Positions 18,887 to 25,921 of a stretch of DNA of 32,762 nucleotides are shown one piece after another. A program made the translations under genes and the position numbers. Source of the DNA: a virus. The stretch spans positions 1 through 32,762 of the IMG/VR virus record IMGVR_UViG_3300036944_001037; one strand, given 5' to 3'. The notes below the pieces were generated by a model. It worked only from the letters and a program-made list of their open reading frames with translations, had not been told where the DNA came from and did no database searches. Positions within the stretch are counted from its first letter, which is position 1; each line of letters opens with the position of its first letter.

Positions 18887-19173
18887 TGAATGATTTAAAA
18901 ATGTTTAAATGGTTAGGACTGCTACTACTAATACCTATTGCTTTAGCATACTGTAGTGAAGACAGATTTCGGTACCCTTGCCAAAACCCAGACAACTGGG
19001 ATAAAGCGATATGTCAAAAACCACAGTGCGATGTAACGCGAACCTGTCCGGAACACGTATTTAAAGGTCAGCGCGATCCTCGACTAGGTCCGCCCGAAGA
19101 AGCACAGAATATTCTAGCTAAACAACAACTTGGTCTAGCTAATAAACCAGAGGTAAAATGTAATGTCAAATAA
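18886..19173 (+). CDS. Small exported or lipoprotein-like cysteine-rich phage protein
   Basis: 95 residues. MNDLKMFKWLGLLLLIPIAL ends in ALAYC, which resembles a lipobox with Cys23 but has Tyr at -1, where Gly, Ala or Ser is usual, so lipidation is uncertain. The mature part contains FRYPCQNPDNWDKAICQKPQ and CDVTRTCPEHVFKGQRDP, with closely spaced cysteines suggesting disulfides. I recall similar sequences in environmental phages, without known function. The ATG overlaps the preceding stop. The next gene overlaps its 3' end by 11 bases. Confidence 0.62.
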   Translation: MNDLKMFKWLGLLLLIPIALAYCSEDRFRYPCQNPDNWDKAICQKPQCDVTRTCPEHVFKGQRDPRLGPPEEAQNILAKQQLGLANKPEVKCNVK

Positions 19174-19621
19174 TAACTTTCTATACACAGACGAGCAGTT
19201 AATGGCTCGCTTAAAGTTTTTCATAGGTGTATGTCTAGCACTAACATTAACTGGCATTGTTTTCGTAGTACTGTACTCACTTATTTTCGTAACACAGCCA
19301 CTAAATGCAATTAGTCCTATTGACCAAAAATTCTTTGAACTAATTGTACCAATTGCTACTTTTCTTACAGGAACACTAAGTGGTATTATGTTAGCAGGTG
19401 GATCAAAAGAAGAAGTCGATGCTACATTGGCCATGATGAAACAAGCTCAAGACAATGCAGCAGCAGCTGCAAAAACATCGTACATTCCTAAGCCTGAGCC
19501 AGTATTAGCTCCACAGCCAAGTTTTAGTACTACAGCGGGATTTAATGGAACTTCTATTGCAGAAGTACGAATGGTTAATGGCAAGCCAGCACCTCAACCA
19601 GCACCTCAACCGGAGATTTGA
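19163..19621 (+). CDS. Two-TM membrane protein (holin candidate)
   Basis: 152 residues. The ATG at 19163 lies within the previous gene and follows AGAGG. Two hydrophobic segments: about 17-42 (FFIGVCLALTLTGIVFVVLY) and about 60-80 (LIVPIATFLTGTLSGIMLAG). The C-terminal part is Ala/Gln-rich, then Pro-rich (KPAPQPAPQPEI). Size, two membrane segments and proximity to the lysis cassette make it a holin candidate, but there is no recognisable holin motif, and the long C-terminal tail is unusual for a holin. The next start follows directly after the stop. Confidence 0.6.
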   Translation: MSNNNFLYTDEQLMARLKFFIGVCLALTLTGIVFVVLYSLIFVTQPLNAISPIDQKFFELIVPIATFLTGTLSGIMLAGGSKEEVDATLAMMKQAQDNAAAAAKTSYIPKPEPVLAPQPSFSTTAGFNGTSIAEVRMVNGKPAPQPAPQPEI

Positions 19622-19825
19622 ATGAAAAAAGTAATTTGGGCCGTATTAATGGCAGCGGGAATTTTTGCAATAACTTATAATAACCCAACGTTTGCCGCTG
19701 AAACTAAAAAAGTTTGTGTAGATCAAACTGATGTTAAAACTAAAAAAGTTAAGCAAGTGTGTAAAGACGTAAAAGTACACAAGAAACTTGAGGGAACCAA
19801 AGTTCCTGATAAAAAGGCTAAGTAA
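19622..19825 (+). CDS. Small exported lysine-rich protein
   Basis: 67 residues. MKKVIWAVLMAAGIFAITYN leads into a signal-peptidase-type site near TFAAETKK. The mature peptide of about 42 residues is strongly basic with two cysteines (KVCVDQTDVKTKKVKQVCKD), which could form one disulfide. The repeated TKKV spacing is notable. It starts immediately after the previous stop. Function unknown; it is the last gene before a terminator-like dyad and the phoH promoter. A small basic exported peptide could act on the envelope, but this is speculation. Confidence 0.6.
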   Translation: MKKVIWAVLMAAGIFAITYNNPTFAAETKKVCVDQTDVKTKKVKQVCKDVKVHKKLEGTKVPDKKAK

Positions 19826-19833
19826 ATTTTCAA

Positions 19834-19862
19834 TTGACACCTAGTAAATCTCGTGGTACAAT
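19834..19862 (+). promoter_or_regulatory. Sigma70-type promoter for phoH
   Basis: -35 TTGACA at 19834-19839 and -10 TACAAT at 19857-19862, with a 17-base spacer. The predicted start lies near 19869, about 35 bases before the phoH ATG. The -10 box lies partly within a dyad (19846-19881). Confidence 0.85.
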
Positions 19863-19883
19863 TATGCGTTACCCGAGATTTTT
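19846..19883 (+). terminator. Terminator-like dyad overlapping the phoH promoter
   Basis: AAATCTCG-T-GGTA (19846-19858) pairs with TACC-CGAGATTT (19870-19881): 12 pairs with one bulged T and an 11-base loop, followed by a run of T to 19883. Transcripts arriving from upstream would form the whole hairpin and could terminate. Transcripts from the local promoter would start inside it and lack the left arm. It may also act as an operator. Confidence 0.6.
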
Positions 19884-19903
19884 ATAAACCAACAAGGAAG
19901 TAC

Positions 19904-20662
19904 ATGGCAAGAAATAGTGGTAAATCACATCGCACCTTTCCAGCAAAGAAGTCTAGTAATCGACCTTCGCAAGAAGAAAAGTCTAGACTGCGTCAAAGTA
20001 AGCATGAGGGCGTAGAAGAACCTCAGCCTCAACGAAACTATACCTTTAAAGAAGTTCAACCACTAAACTTTGTACAAGGTGAATACCTAGATGCAATTGA
20101 GAATAATGACGTTATATTTGGAATAGGTAGTGCAGGCACTGGTAAAACTTTTATTGCAGCAAATTATGCTGCACGCGAACTTTACTATAAACGAGTAGAC
20201 AAAGTTATACTAACGAGACCTAACATTGAAACAGGTCGCGGACTAGGTTTCCTACCGGGTACATTAGAAGAAAAGTATGCCCCGTATCTACTACCTTTTG
20301 ATTCAATATTTACTCGTGCACTTGGAAAAGGGTTTTACGAATACTGTTTAAAGTCAAAAGATATTGACCCTACACCCCTAGGCTTTTTACGAGGAACTAC
20401 ATTTGATAACTGCATTGTATTAGTTGACGAAGCACAAAACTGTACTCGTGAAGAAATGAAAATGCTCTTATCACGAATTGGTAAAAATTGTAAGATGATT
20501 TTTAGTGGCGATACAGAACAAGCCGACATTCCAGATAGTGGGCTTGAAGATGCTGTAGAGCGCCTTGAGAATATAGATGGAATTGAAGTAATTGAATTCC
20601 TAGATGAAGATATTGTACGTAGTAAGATGTGTAAACAGATTATTATGGCTTATAGGAATTAA
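19904..20662 (+). CDS. phoH: PhoH-family ATPase
   Basis: 252 residues. The ATG at 19904 follows AAGGAAG; an upstream in-frame GTG at 19853 lies inside the promoter and is rejected. A basic N-terminal tail (about 1-50) precedes the P-loop domain: Walker A GSAGTGKT (75-82), then LTRPNIETGRGLGFLPGTLE, a block typical of PhoH, Walker B IVLVDE (171-176) followed by AQN, and a SGDTEQ sensor-like motif. PhoH-like ATPases are common in marine and other environmental phages; their role is unsettled, with RNA handling or phosphate-stress links proposed. The gene has its own promoter and is followed after one base by the next gene. Confidence 0.93.
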   Translation: MARNSGKSHRTFPAKKSSNRPSQEEKSRLRQSKHEGVEEPQPQRNYTFKEVQPLNFVQGEYLDAIENNDVIFGIGSAGTGKTFIAANYAARELYYKRVDKVILTRPNIETGRGLGFLPGTLEEKYAPYLLPFDSIFTRALGKGFYEYCLKSKDIDPTPLGFLRGTTFDNCIVLVDEAQNCTREEMKMLLSRIGKNCKMIFSGDTEQADIPDSGLEDAVERLENIDGIEVIEFLDEDIVRSKMCKQIIMAYRN

Positions 20663-20663
20663 T

Positions 20664-21299
20664 ATGGCAAAAACATATAAACCAACAACAGGTATGGCTA
20701 CTGCTGCAAAGCGTGCCTTAAAATGGAAAGAAGACGGTGAACCTGGCGGTACGCTGGTTGGACTAGCTAGAGCTAATCAGCTAAAAGACCGGGAACCTCT
20801 AAGTGAAAGTGTTGTACTACGTATGTACTCATTTTTTAGCCGTCATGAACCAGATAAAAAAGCTACTGGTTTTCGGAGCGGAGAAGAAGGTTTTCCTAGT
20901 AAAGGCAGAGTAGCTTGGGACTTATGGGGCGGAGATGGTGGTTACAGTTGGAGTACTGCAAAACGTAATCAAATTATGCGCGCCCGTGAAGCCAAGGCAC
21001 TAAGATTAGCTAATGTAACTAAGGCACAAATACCTCAAGTAATGCTGCAAGCAGCAGCACAAACACTAGAAGATTACGCTAATGAAAATATTAGTGAAAG
21101 TCTAGATGCATTTGGCCAGTTTATGTACCATGCGCAGCTGTTACGAAATAATCACCTAGATACTTACCTACTAGACTTACACCTTGTAGACCAGCCGTAT
21201 CGTGATATACTAGTATTAGTATTTTCCGAGTTAGCTCCTGAAGATATTGTGGACTACAACGACATTGATGAACAAGATAGTTTAGAAGACACTCAGTAA
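20664..21299 (+). CDS. Conserved phage protein of unknown function
   Basis: 211 residues from the ATG at 20664, just after the phoH stop; an earlier in-frame ATG inside phoH is not needed. The N-terminal part carries a segment seen in many phage proteins: GMATAAKRALKWKEDGEPGG, VGLARANQLKDRE, RMYSFFSRHEPDKKATGF, GEEGFPSKGRVAWDLWGGD. I know this segment from phage proteins next to or fused with varied domains, but no activity is established. The C-terminal half is helical and acidic, ending with DIVDYNDIDEQDSLEDTQ. It is probably co-transcribed with phoH and ends at a strong terminator. Confidence 0.75.
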   Translation: MAKTYKPTTGMATAAKRALKWKEDGEPGGTLVGLARANQLKDREPLSESVVLRMYSFFSRHEPDKKATGFRSGEEGFPSKGRVAWDLWGGDGGYSWSTAKRNQIMRAREAKALRLANVTKAQIPQVMLQAAAQTLEDYANENISESLDAFGQFMYHAQLLRNNHLDTYLLDLHLVDQPYRDILVLVFSELAPEDIVDYNDIDEQDSLEDTQ

Positions 21300-21302
21300 A
21301 AG

Positions 21303-21335
21303 AAAAGCCCGCTATATTGCTATAGCGGGCTTTTT
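21303..21335. terminator. Bidirectional rho-independent terminator between convergent genes
   Basis: GCCCGCTATA (21307-21316), loop TTGC, TATAGCGGGC (21321-21330), flanked by AAAA on the left and TTTTT on the right, so it works in both directions. It serves the plus-strand phoH unit and the minus-strand Dps unit at the strand switch. Confidence 0.93.
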
Positions 21336-21337
21336 GT

Positions 21338-21775
21338 TTATATGTCCATGCTTGAGTACAGCATCCATCCGTGTTTGCGATGTGCATCAATACGTTCACT
21401 TAAAAAGGCACTTAAACCATGTTCAGCATATTGCTCTGCAAGAGCATATGCTTTTAACAATTCTTCGTGTACTTTTCCGTTATCTACGTATAGTGTGCGT
21501 AACATTTCATTTTTTGGTAATACTTCCAGCGTGTCAGTAATGCTGGAGTGTTCAGCTAGTTGTGAAAAGCTAGCAGGTACAAAACAACGTACTGCACGTA
21601 CGCGTTCAGCAAAGTCGTCTAGCTCGTCATCTACTTCATCATAAATTTTACCAAATAGCTCGTGATATTGCATAAAATCCGGGCCAGTTACATTCCAGTG
21701 AAAGTTTTCGGCTTTTACTAAGAACGCATAAGTTGTTGCAAAGGCGTTTTTAACCGCCATTTTTAAGTCTTCCAT
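21338..21775 (-). CDS. Dps/ferritin-like protein
   Basis: 145 residues. The ferroxidase pattern of Dps is present: NFHWNVTGPDF (His26), QYHELF (His38), then LDDFAERVRA (Asp53, Glu57), with the His-12-His-15-Asp-4-Glu spacing of bacterial Dps. Dps proteins form 12-subunit shells that oxidise and store iron and protect DNA. The basic N-terminal tail of E. coli Dps is absent, so direct DNA binding is less likely. The start (ATG 21775) follows AGGAAAATAAA; an internal ATG at 21760 is an alternative. It lies 1 base after the BclA-like gene and is last in its unit. Phage-encoded Dps or ferritin-like proteins are uncommon; host protection from oxidative stress during infection is inferred. Confidence 0.88.
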   Translation of the reverse strand: MEDLKMAVKNAFATTYAFLVKAENFHWNVTGPDFMQYHELFGKIYDEVDDELDDFAERVRAVRCFVPASFSQLAEHSSITDTLEVLPKNEMLRTLYVDNGKVHEELLKAYALAEQYAEHGLSAFLSERIDAHRKHGWMLYSSMDI

Positions 21776-21776
21776 T

Positions 21777-22751
21777 TTATTTTCCTGAAACTATAGCCCA
21801 TTGAGTGCCGTTAAATATTACAGTAACACAGTCATTAGAATCTAAAGTTTTGCTGTCATCACCATCAATTTGCTGTTCCCCGGTAGCTGTCAAGGTTATG
21901 TTGCCATTTACTTGATTTTTTACTACATAAGTTTTACCTAATACACCTACGGGCAACTTAATAGTTATGCCTTTAGTATTAGCGCCAATATAGTAATCGC
22001 TAGGTGATGCTGTGTAGCTAGTATTAGCTATTTTTACTTGAACTAGTCCCAAGGCATTACTTGTAGGTAGTTCAATAACTGGAGTAGATATACCACTATT
22101 GGCTGCTGCTAAAGCAACAGATGGAGTCAACTCAATAATTACAAGATGTGCAGAAGCCGGTCTTGTGCCTCCAGCATTGGGTGTAATTGTTAGTGCAGCA
22201 GCATTTCCTGCCGGGTTGCGTAAAGTTAAAACAGAGTTTAGTACATTAGTTGTAATAATTACTGATCCAGTAATTTGACTTGTACCTGTTGCACGCCCCG
22301 AAACAGTATAAGCTACGTCAACACCATTTAGTGTTAATATAAGTTGTCCAGCTTCGTCTACACTAACTTGAAATTGTACTAGGTATGAGGCAACTTCTGA
22401 TAAGTTAAAAGAGCTAGGAGATATGCGTGTAATAGTTGTGGCCGACGTAGGCCCATCTACAGGAAACTGCACATCTGCGCCTGGAGCAACTGTTGCAGCA
22501 TTATCTGGTGGCATTAGCGCAACAAAGTCAGCAAAGTTTGAGGTAGCAGCAGGCCCTGTTGGTCCAGCAGGACCTGTTGGGCCTGCAATTCCTTGGGGAC
22601 CAGTTGGACCGGCTGGACCGGCCGGACCAGGAGGTCCTGGCGGTCCGGAAATAGTGTTGTTTATAAATAAGTCGTTATCGCTACAAATCCCAGGAAATAA
22701 TGGAAACAAGGGAAGGGGCGGTAGTAACATTTGATTTTGTGTTTGATACAT
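21777..22751 (-). CDS. BclA-like collagen/jelly-roll surface protein
   Basis: 324 residues. A short N-terminal segment (MYQTQNQMLLPPLPLFPLFP) precedes a collagen stretch (about 36-68, GPPGPPGPAGPAGP onwards). Next is a domain (about 69-205) with FADFVALMPPDNAATVAPGA, SPSSFNLSEVASYLVQFQVS, EAGQLILTLNGVD and VSGRATGTSQITGSV. These match the C1q/TNF-like head of BclA-type exosporium glycoproteins and related Firmicutes collagen-like proteins. A second beta region (about 235-324, DYYIGANTKGITIKLPVG, KTYVVKNQVNG) ends the protein. The ATG follows GGAGA. Probably a trimeric virion decoration or adhesin. The head domain suggests gene exchange with Firmicutes or their phages. Confidence 0.82.
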   Translation of the reverse strand: MYQTQNQMLLPPLPLFPLFPGICSDNDLFINNTISGPPGPPGPAGPAGPTGPQGIAGPTGPAGPTGPAATSNFADFVALMPPDNAATVAPGADVQFPVDGPTSATTITRISPSSFNLSEVASYLVQFQVSVDEAGQLILTLNGVDVAYTVSGRATGTSQITGSVIITTNVLNSVLTLRNPAGNAAALTITPNAGGTRPASAHLVIIELTPSVALAAANSGISTPVIELPTSNALGLVQVKIANTSYTASPSDYYIGANTKGITIKLPVGVLGKTYVVKNQVNGNITLTATGEQQIDGDDSKTLDSNDCVTVIFNGTQWAIVSGK

Positions 22752-22765
22752 TTAATTCTCCATAT

Positions 22766-22802
22766 AAAAAAGCCCCCACGACTTGTGGTCTTGGGGGCTT
22801 TT
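22766..22802 (-). terminator. Rho-independent terminator after the Gly/Gln-rich gene
   Basis: On the minus strand: AAAAGCCCCC, a loop region, GGGGGC, then six T. Arms are at 22798-22793 and 22777-22772 on plus coordinates. It lies between the Gly/Gln-rich gene and the BclA-like gene. No separate promoter is visible for the latter, so some read-through is likely. Confidence 0.88.
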
Positions 22803-22815
22803 AAAACACTTAATA

Positions 22816-23727
22816 TTAACGAATGTTAGTATTTGTGTTGCTTGGGTTAGCTGTTAGTGTACCACTACCAACGTTGATTGCTTCGTTTGTAGAACGAATA
22901 GACTGACCTAAGCCCCAGATCATACTAGCCAATTGGCCGTACTGTTGTTGCTGTTGTTGCTGAGTCTGCATCTGGTTAATGTTATTGGTATTTGTAAGGG
23001 TAATACCATTAGTAGCTGCATCAAGAGCTGCACGGCTTCTTAGTGCAATAATTTCTGCATTAGCATCGCCTAGTTGACGATTTAATGTAGCTTCGTATTG
23101 TGCTGTAATTAGTGCGCGTGTTTGAGCTCCATCAGCTGCAATGTCTTTAGCCAACTCATAACGATTTTCCATTACGTTTTGGTTAACATCAGCAATACGT
23201 GAAGCTAAGCTAGACGTAATATTGTTGAACTGATTAGTAAGACCTAAACTTTGGTTAGCTTGTGAAGCTTCAAAAGTTGCAGCATTAACTGCAACCGACT
23301 TATCAACAGCACCAATACTTTGCATTAACTGCATATTTGCAGTTACTTGTTCTGGAGGGCTGCGTAGCATTGCTCCAGCTGCTCCGGCACCGTTTTCGCC
23401 GCCAAATAAACCGCCATTACCATTACGTAGTAGGCTGCCTAAGATCAATCCACCGATCAATCCACCGCCACTACCAAAACCTAGGCCGCCGTCTCCGCCG
23501 CCACCCATAATCATACTTGGTGTCATAATTTCTGCCATTTTATTTTCCTTTAAAGTTTCTTTAACTTGAGAGGCTAGTTTTGCATAGTATTCTTCTGCAA
23601 AGCTAGCTTGTTTTTTAAGCGCATCCATAGCTTCTTCAGCAGCTGCTGTAGAAATAGGTACGCCAGTCGTTGTATCATCCATATAATAAATTTCTGTGTT
23701 GTGGATTGATATGATACTGCGTATCAT
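22816..23727 (-). CDS. Conserved phage Gly/Gln-rich protein of unknown function
   Basis: 303 residues if started at 23727, whose ATG follows AAGGG about 27 bases downstream of the predicted transcript start. In-frame alternatives are 23682 (MDDTTTGVPISTAAAEE) and 23538 (MAEIMTPSMIMGGGGDGG, preceded by AAAGGAAAATAAA). The layout is a helical charged region, a glycine-rich hydrophobic stretch (LIGGLILGSLLRNGNGGLFG), a helical middle (SLASRIADVNQNVMENRYEL, AKDIAADGAQTRALITAQYE), a QMQTQQQQQQQYGQL run and a short tail. I recall the middle part from proteins in many phages, without known function; a structural or membrane-associated role is possible. It has its own promoter and terminator. Confidence 0.75.
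   Translation of the reverse strand: MIRSIISIHNTEIYYMDDTTTGVPISTAAAEEAMDALKKQASFAEEYYAKLASQVKETLKENKMAEIMTPSMIMGGGGDGGLGFGSGGGLIGGLILGSLLRNGNGGLFGGENGAGAAGAMLRSPPEQVTANMQLMQSIGAVDKSVAVNAATFEASQANQSLGLTNQFNNITSSLASRIADVNQNVMENRYELAKDIAADGAQTRALITAQYEATLNRQLGDANAEIIALRSRAALDAATNGITLTNTNNINQMQTQQQQQQQYGQLASMIWGLGQSIRSTNEAINVGSGTLTANPSNTNTNIR
23711..23727. promoter_or_regulatory. Perfect inverted repeat at the start codon of the Gly/Gln-rich gene
   Basis: ATGATAC (23711-23717), TGC, GTATCAT (23721-23727). On the minus strand it begins with the ATG proposed as start. In RNA it would be a seven-pair hairpin covering the start codon; in DNA it could be an operator downstream of the promoter. Confidence 0.5.
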
Positions 23728-23760
23728 CGCGCAGCCCTTAAAAATCTAAGAACTGATATA

Positions 23761-23789
23761 ATTATACAACAGTTTGCTATGTACTGCAA
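23761..23789 (-). promoter_or_regulatory. Sigma70-type promoter for the Gly/Gln-rich gene
   Basis: On the minus strand: -35 TTGCAG (23789-23784), 17-base spacer, -10 TATAAT (23766-23761). The predicted start is near 23754. The promoter lies between the inverted arms AGCCCTTAAAA (23733-23743) and TTTTAGGGCT (23796-23805). Confidence 0.82.
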
Positions 23790-23891
23790 CCCAACTTTTA
23801 GGGCTCCAGGAGCATAAATGCACGGTAATAAGAAATTATGCAGCGTATTTTTGGGTAAGTGCATAGGCGCACGGTAAGAAATTTTGACGAC

Positions 23892-23928
23892 AAAAAAGCC
23901 CCCGAATCTTTCGACGCGGGGGCTTTTT
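23892..23928. terminator. Terminator after the ribonucleotide reductase unit
   Basis: GCCCCCG (23898-23904), 12-base loop, CGGGGGC (23917-23923), with six A to the left and five T to the right. It would end minus-strand transcription from the RNR gene. The stretch from here to the promoter at 23761-23789 holds no gene, only an imperfect direct repeat around CACGGTAA (23821 and 23870). Confidence 0.9.
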
Positions 23929-23938
23929 ATTTGGCTAA

Positions 23939-25906
23939 TTATTTAATAGGGCAAGCACCTGTTGCACATTCTGCATCGGTGATTTCATCAAAACTATTAG
24001 TATTATTTAGGTCAACTTCACCTAGTGTCTTAACATACTCTTGGTATGCAACCTCATCTACAACTTCTTGCGGAAGGTATAAGTAGCCCAAGTCTTTAGC
24101 AGTCTTGGTAGGGTCTGTACGATAGATGAAACTTACACCAACATAACAATCCCAGTTATCTAGCAACCAATCAATAATTGCAGGAATCTCACTTGGATCA
24201 TAGCTAATAGTTACTGATGTGTTTTGTTGATTCCATGAAGTTTGTAGCAGTTTATAACGCTCAAGTTGCACAATAGCAGACTCGATGTTAACTTCCTTGC
24301 CATCAACTTTATCGAATGGAACTCCGTCCCACATTACCGGAAACGTAACAAGCACTCCAGAATCATCAACAGGATGATTAATAACACGGTAACCCGCTTG
24401 ACGTAGTTTTTCAACCACCGGGTCATGTTTACTAAATTGAACATTATTGAAAATATACTTTCCTAGAGGCTTATGAACACCCTCAGTTGTATCCATAATC
24501 TTGCTCAGTGTGCCACTAGGCTTGATACAAGTTACATTCTTAGGGGCTGGTAATCCGAGCTCTTGACTCATGCCAATAGCTGCGCCAGTAGCTGTACGCT
24601 TTAAGTACTCATAATCATAACTACCCATATCTGGACGCATAGCGATACCAGTTAAGCCTACACCGCAAAGTCGTAGGAAATAGTTGTTAAGATGCCAAGA
24701 TTCCTGAAGAATGCCGTCCTGAAGGTTAACACAGGTTTGTCTGTAGTTGGCACGAGCTGCCAGTCGTATAGCGTTGTGCAAACCGGCTGTGTCGCCTTTG
24801 AACTTGGCAATATCAGTTTCGGTAAGGTTACAGAAAGCCTTGTTACCGAGTAAGATTTCAACGCATGGATTGGCTCCCTTAAACCATGGAGCGCGTCGGA
24901 GTGCTTCAACTTCATTGATAAATCCTGGTTCACTTCCGCCAGCTTCTGTCATTAATCCAAAGATCTTTTCTAGATCGGACTTAAGTGGCTTCTTTTTAAA
25001 TACTAGCGAGTTATTAGATTGAGTACGGTGTGCGTTATTGTGCAACCACCAGTCTTTTTTGGCTACTGAGAACTCTTCCCACTCCGGTTGGTCGTAGTCA
25101 AAAAGTGCGATTTCAGCACTGCGGCGACTAGAAAGAATGGTACCCAGATGATTAACAATATCAAGAATGTCCATGCGAGTAAGCAAGCTATCAGCACGAC
25201 CATTAAGTATATTGGCGATAGCAACATAAGCTGTACTAATTGCTGCATCACCAGAGCTAATCCATCCATAACCTTTTAGCCTTTCACCGGCAGGGCGTAG
25301 CTGTGAAAAATCAAGTACCAGAGTATCAGCAGGATACTTACCCGCAATGAGCTTGCCAATAGACTTTGCCCAAGCTTCTGCACTATCTCCGACCTGAATT
25401 GTCCAAGTTTTAGTTTCAGCATCAAACCATTCACTATTAGCCTCGTTACCACCTTTGGTAGTACGAGTACTACGTACTACACGAATATTTTTAATAGGCT
25501 TTGAAAAGCCGTTTAGCGTACCAACAATCGGCTTGAAACCTACACCACAACCTTGTAGCAGCAACCATAGTACATCTACTACGTCATAAATTGTTTCAAC
25601 GTGTGTAAATGAGCAATTAAACTGCGATGCTTCGCGAGTTTTAGCAACATTAGTTCCACCAAGCCAAAGCGTACGACCACTCATTAATACTTTACGATCT
25701 AGCATTAGCTGCTCAAGATCATAAAGCTCTGCATACTCTACGTCGTTTAAGTCGCGTCCGACTGCTCGTGCCCACAACCACTCTTGGTGATCGATAACAC
25801 GGGCAACTGTTTCTTGCCATGTTTCAAATTGTTTTCCGTCGTCTGAAGTAGGGCGATTATATGTACGACGTGTAATTACTTGTGCTCGTGTTGAAACTGC
25901 TGTCAT
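23939..25906 (-). CDS. nrdJ: Class II (adenosylcobalamin-dependent) ribonucleoside-triphosphate reductase
   Basis: 655 residues, monomeric RTPR type as in Lactobacillus leichmannii. It reduces ribonucleotides to deoxyribonucleotides using a cobalamin-generated thiyl radical. Visible residues: Cys98 in QFNCSFTHV and Cys359 in KAFCNLTE form the reducing pair; NPCVEI gives Asn346, the thiyl Cys348 and Glu350. The spacing from Cys348 to Cys359 (11) equals the known 408/419 spacing. The C-terminal CATGACPIK gives the swinging pair Cys647/Cys652, five apart as in the reference enzyme. It ends the FEN-dUTPase-RNR unit before a strong terminator and supplies dNTPs for phage replication. Re-reduction may be served by the phage glutaredoxin at 29856 or host thioredoxin. 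Confidence 0.93.
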   Translation of the reverse strand: MTAVSTRAQVITRRTYNRPTSDDGKQFETWQETVARVIDHQEWLWARAVGRDLNDVEYAELYDLEQLMLDRKVLMSGRTLWLGGTNVAKTREASQFNCSFTHVETIYDVVDVLWLLLQGCGVGFKPIVGTLNGFSKPIKNIRVVRSTRTTKGGNEANSEWFDAETKTWTIQVGDSAEAWAKSIGKLIAGKYPADTLVLDFSQLRPAGERLKGYGWISSGDAAISTAYVAIANILNGRADSLLTRMDILDIVNHLGTILSSRRSAEIALFDYDQPEWEEFSVAKKDWWLHNNAHRTQSNNSLVFKKKPLKSDLEKIFGLMTEAGGSEPGFINEVEALRRAPWFKGANPCVEILLGNKAFCNLTETDIAKFKGDTAGLHNAIRLAARANYRQTCVNLQDGILQESWHLNNYFLRLCGVGLTGIAMRPDMGSYDYEYLKRTATGAAIGMSQELGLPAPKNVTCIKPSGTLSKIMDTTEGVHKPLGKYIFNNVQFSKHDPVVEKLRQAGYRVINHPVDDSGVLVTFPVMWDGVPFDKVDGKEVNIESAIVQLERYKLLQTSWNQQNTSVTISYDPSEIPAIIDWLLDNWDCYVGVSFIYRTDPTKTAKDLGYLYLPQEVVDEVAYQEYVKTLGEVDLNNTNSFDEITDAECATGACPIK

Positions 25907-25921
25907 TAAGTATCTTTCTAT

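Noticed and set aside
19853-19903. GTG start extending PhoH upstream
   Set aside because: It lies between the -35 and -10 boxes, so it would not be on the promoter's transcript.
20604-20663. Earlier ATG for the gene after phoH
   Set aside because: It is inside phoH; the added residues are hydrophobic and unlike the conserved start MAKTYKPTTGMATAAK.
22423-22734. Plus-strand frame opposite the BclA-like collagen segment
   Set aside because: Pro/Gly-rich mirror of the collagen codons, not an independent gene.
23859-24086. Plus-strand frame of 75 residues
   Set aside because: It crosses the terminator and runs antisense into the RNR gene; no ribosome site or family.
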